Shown piece by piece: positions 63,070 through 64,000 of a stretch of 64,000 nt of DNA. Below the pieces are notes generated by a model. The model made no database searches. It was not told the DNA's origin and saw only the letters and a program-made list of their open reading frames with translations. Location of the stretch: assembly GCF_014773275.1 (NCBI RefSeq), contig NZ_JACWMW010000003.1, forward strand, positions 682,001 through 746,000. The letters run 5' to 3'. The position numbers and the translations under genes were made by a program. The DNA is from Mucilaginibacter rigui. GTDB lineage: Bacteria > Bacteroidota > Bacteroidia > Sphingobacteriales > Sphingobacteriaceae. How positions within the stretch are numbered: the stretch's first letter is position 1; every line of letters starts with the position of its first letter.

Positions 63070-63729
63070 ATGAAAAATTTAGTAATATATTTCGCGGCCC
63101 TGTTAATGTTTACCGGCTGTGCCGACGGGCAATCAAAAAATAATAACGGCGATGCCTTTGCACCTGTACCCAAACCCGCGGCAGGGCAGGCTGTGGCCAC
63201 ATTTGGCGGCGGCTGTTTCTGGAGCATGAGCGAGGCCATGAGCGAACTTAAAGGGGTTAGCAAAGTGGTATCGGGCTATGCAGGGGGCAAAACCAAAAAC
63301 CCTACATACAGGGAGGTGAGCAGCCAAAATACAGGGCACGCAGAGGTTGCCCAGGTGTATTATGATCCCAAAGTGATCAGTTACGCTGCACTGGCCGAGG
63401 CTTTCTTTTTTGCACACGACCCAACTACCCTTAACCGCCAGGGCCCGGATGAAGGTACCGATTATCGCTCTATAGCCTTTTACCGTAACGATGCCGAAAA
63501 GAATACCCTGCTAAACACCATTAAAAAAGTAAACCAGAGCAGGCATTACAGTAACCCGATAGTTACGCAGGTAGTACCATTTACCGCTTTTTATGCTGCC
63601 GAAAACTACCACCAGGGCTACTACCGCACCAACGGCGATAACCCATACATCAGTAGTGTGTCTGAACCTAAGGTGATGAAGTTTCGCAAAGCGATGAAAG
63701 CAGAATTGAAACCTGAATTTCAGAAATAA
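63070..63729 (+). CDS. msrA: Peptide methionine sulfoxide reductase MsrA, lipoprotein form
   Basis: Repair enzyme of 219 residues that reduces Met-S-sulfoxide. The N-terminus MKNLVIYFAALLMFTGC gives a lipobox with Cys17, so it acts in the periplasm or outer envelope. The catalytic Cys49 is in GGGCFWSMSEAM (GCFWG is more usual; Ser after Trp also occurs). Other marks are GYAGGKTKNPTYREVSSQNTGHAEVAQVYYDP and HDPTTLNRQGPDEGTDYRSIAFY. It lacks an MsrB domain. A thiol partner for the resolving step is not visible. Confidence 0.96.
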   Translation: MKNLVIYFAALLMFTGCADGQSKNNNGDAFAPVPKPAAGQAVATFGGGCFWSMSEAMSELKGVSKVVSGYAGGKTKNPTYREVSSQNTGHAEVAQVYYDPKVISYAALAEAFFFAHDPTTLNRQGPDEGTDYRSIAFYRNDAEKNTLLNTIKKVNQSRHYSNPIVTQVVPFTAFYAAENYHQGYYRTNGDNPYISSVSEPKVMKFRKAMKAELKPEFQK

Positions 63730-63949
63730 GCCTCACCACTTTTAACGGATTGTTAATTAGAACGAGTTGAGTGAGATATTAAATTCTCATCTTGAGAAGG
63801 GGTTAGGGTTGTGCTAATGAAATCGATAGGAGTATGTCGTGATGAGATATTAAGCACACGCGGCACGCGTGCGCCAGCAGGGGGGGATTGAGGATGATAG
63901 TCGAAATTGATAATGGCCATTGTTGGTTATGCTACCTTGCACGCGTATA

Positions 63950-63987
63950 GTGTTCACAAGTGTTCACTGCCGTGAACACTTGTGAAC
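63950..63987. repeat. GTTCA/TGAAC palindromic repeat, copy 3
   Basis: A perfect 16-bp stem (63952-63967 GTTCACAAGTGTTCAC with 63972-63987 GTGAACACTTGTGAAC) and a 4-base TGCC loop. It is the most complete of the three copies. The 220 bases before it, back to the msrA stop, show no gene; they contain GAGATATTA twice and a small GCACGCGTGC palindrome. Confidence 0.85.
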
Positions 63988-64000
63988 GGTCATATCTATC

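Overview
The window looks like chromosomal DNA of a Bacteroidota bacterium of the Sphingobacteriaceae type (Mucilaginibacter or Pedobacter-like). The evidence is a TonB receptor with a carboxypeptidase-regulatory-like N-terminus, a GH92 mannosidase, S9 and transglutaminase-like exported proteins, weak Shine-Dalgarno sequences, one clear Bacteroidota-type promoter (TTTG-N19-TAnnTTTG) and family-typical protein sequences. No phage, plasmid, insertion sequence, CRISPR array, tRNA or rRNA gene was seen. Genus assignment is inference.

Layout. 1-5146 (minus): a large alpha-2-macroglobulin with an intact CVEQ thioester motif, cut by the left edge. 5435-17367 (minus): a tightly packed surface-polysaccharide operon. 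In transcription order it holds a lone receiver protein, a priming phosphoglycosyl transferase with a pseudo-receiver domain, a half-length TolC-like protein, a Wzz/Wzc-like protein with an eroded kinase motor, a 45-residue membrane protein, a Wzy/WaaL polymerase or ligase, a hexapeptide acyltransferase, a flippase, a GT2 glycosyltransferase and finally a one-module A-PCP-TE NRPS-like enzyme. 17664-25912: housekeeping genes (gluconokinase-like FGGY kinase, topA, mnmA, proBA). 26197-38153: a TonB receptor, a histidine kinase, clpB, an S9 peptidase and lepB.

38285-46942 (plus): a self-contained sigma-54 efflux unit. A perfect 20-bp palindrome and a -24/-12 promoter precede an adaptor, TolC, ABC ATPase, two FtsX-type permeases, and then an NtrC-type regulator and its histidine kinase. 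The simplest reading is that the two-component pair controls its own operon from this promoter. 47007-54898: a PhyH dioxygenase, a TfoX-like protein, a GH92 mannosidase, an omega-amidase with a methionine/glutamine aminotransferase, and a transglutaminase-like protein. 55013-57879: a TrpXYZ-like ABC importer with a small partner gene. 58029-63729: a VOC protein in AT-rich DNA, a PQQ-type sugar dehydrogenase lipoprotein, an exported Asn/Arg/Gly-rich repeat protein, an aldo/keto reductase, an XRE regulator, a DUF3820-like protein and lipoprotein MsrA.

Intergenic DNA carries two dispersed palindrome families: GTTCAC/GTGAAC-type at 5228, 51452 and 63950, and CGTCATTGCGAG...GCAATCT-type at 22177, 23478 and, decayed, 57908. 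There is also one nested perfect inverted repeat at 5345-5403. The best candidates for undescribed biology are the polysaccharide operon that ends in an A-PCP-TE enzyme and lacks a visible Wza-type exporter, and the sigma-54 efflux unit.
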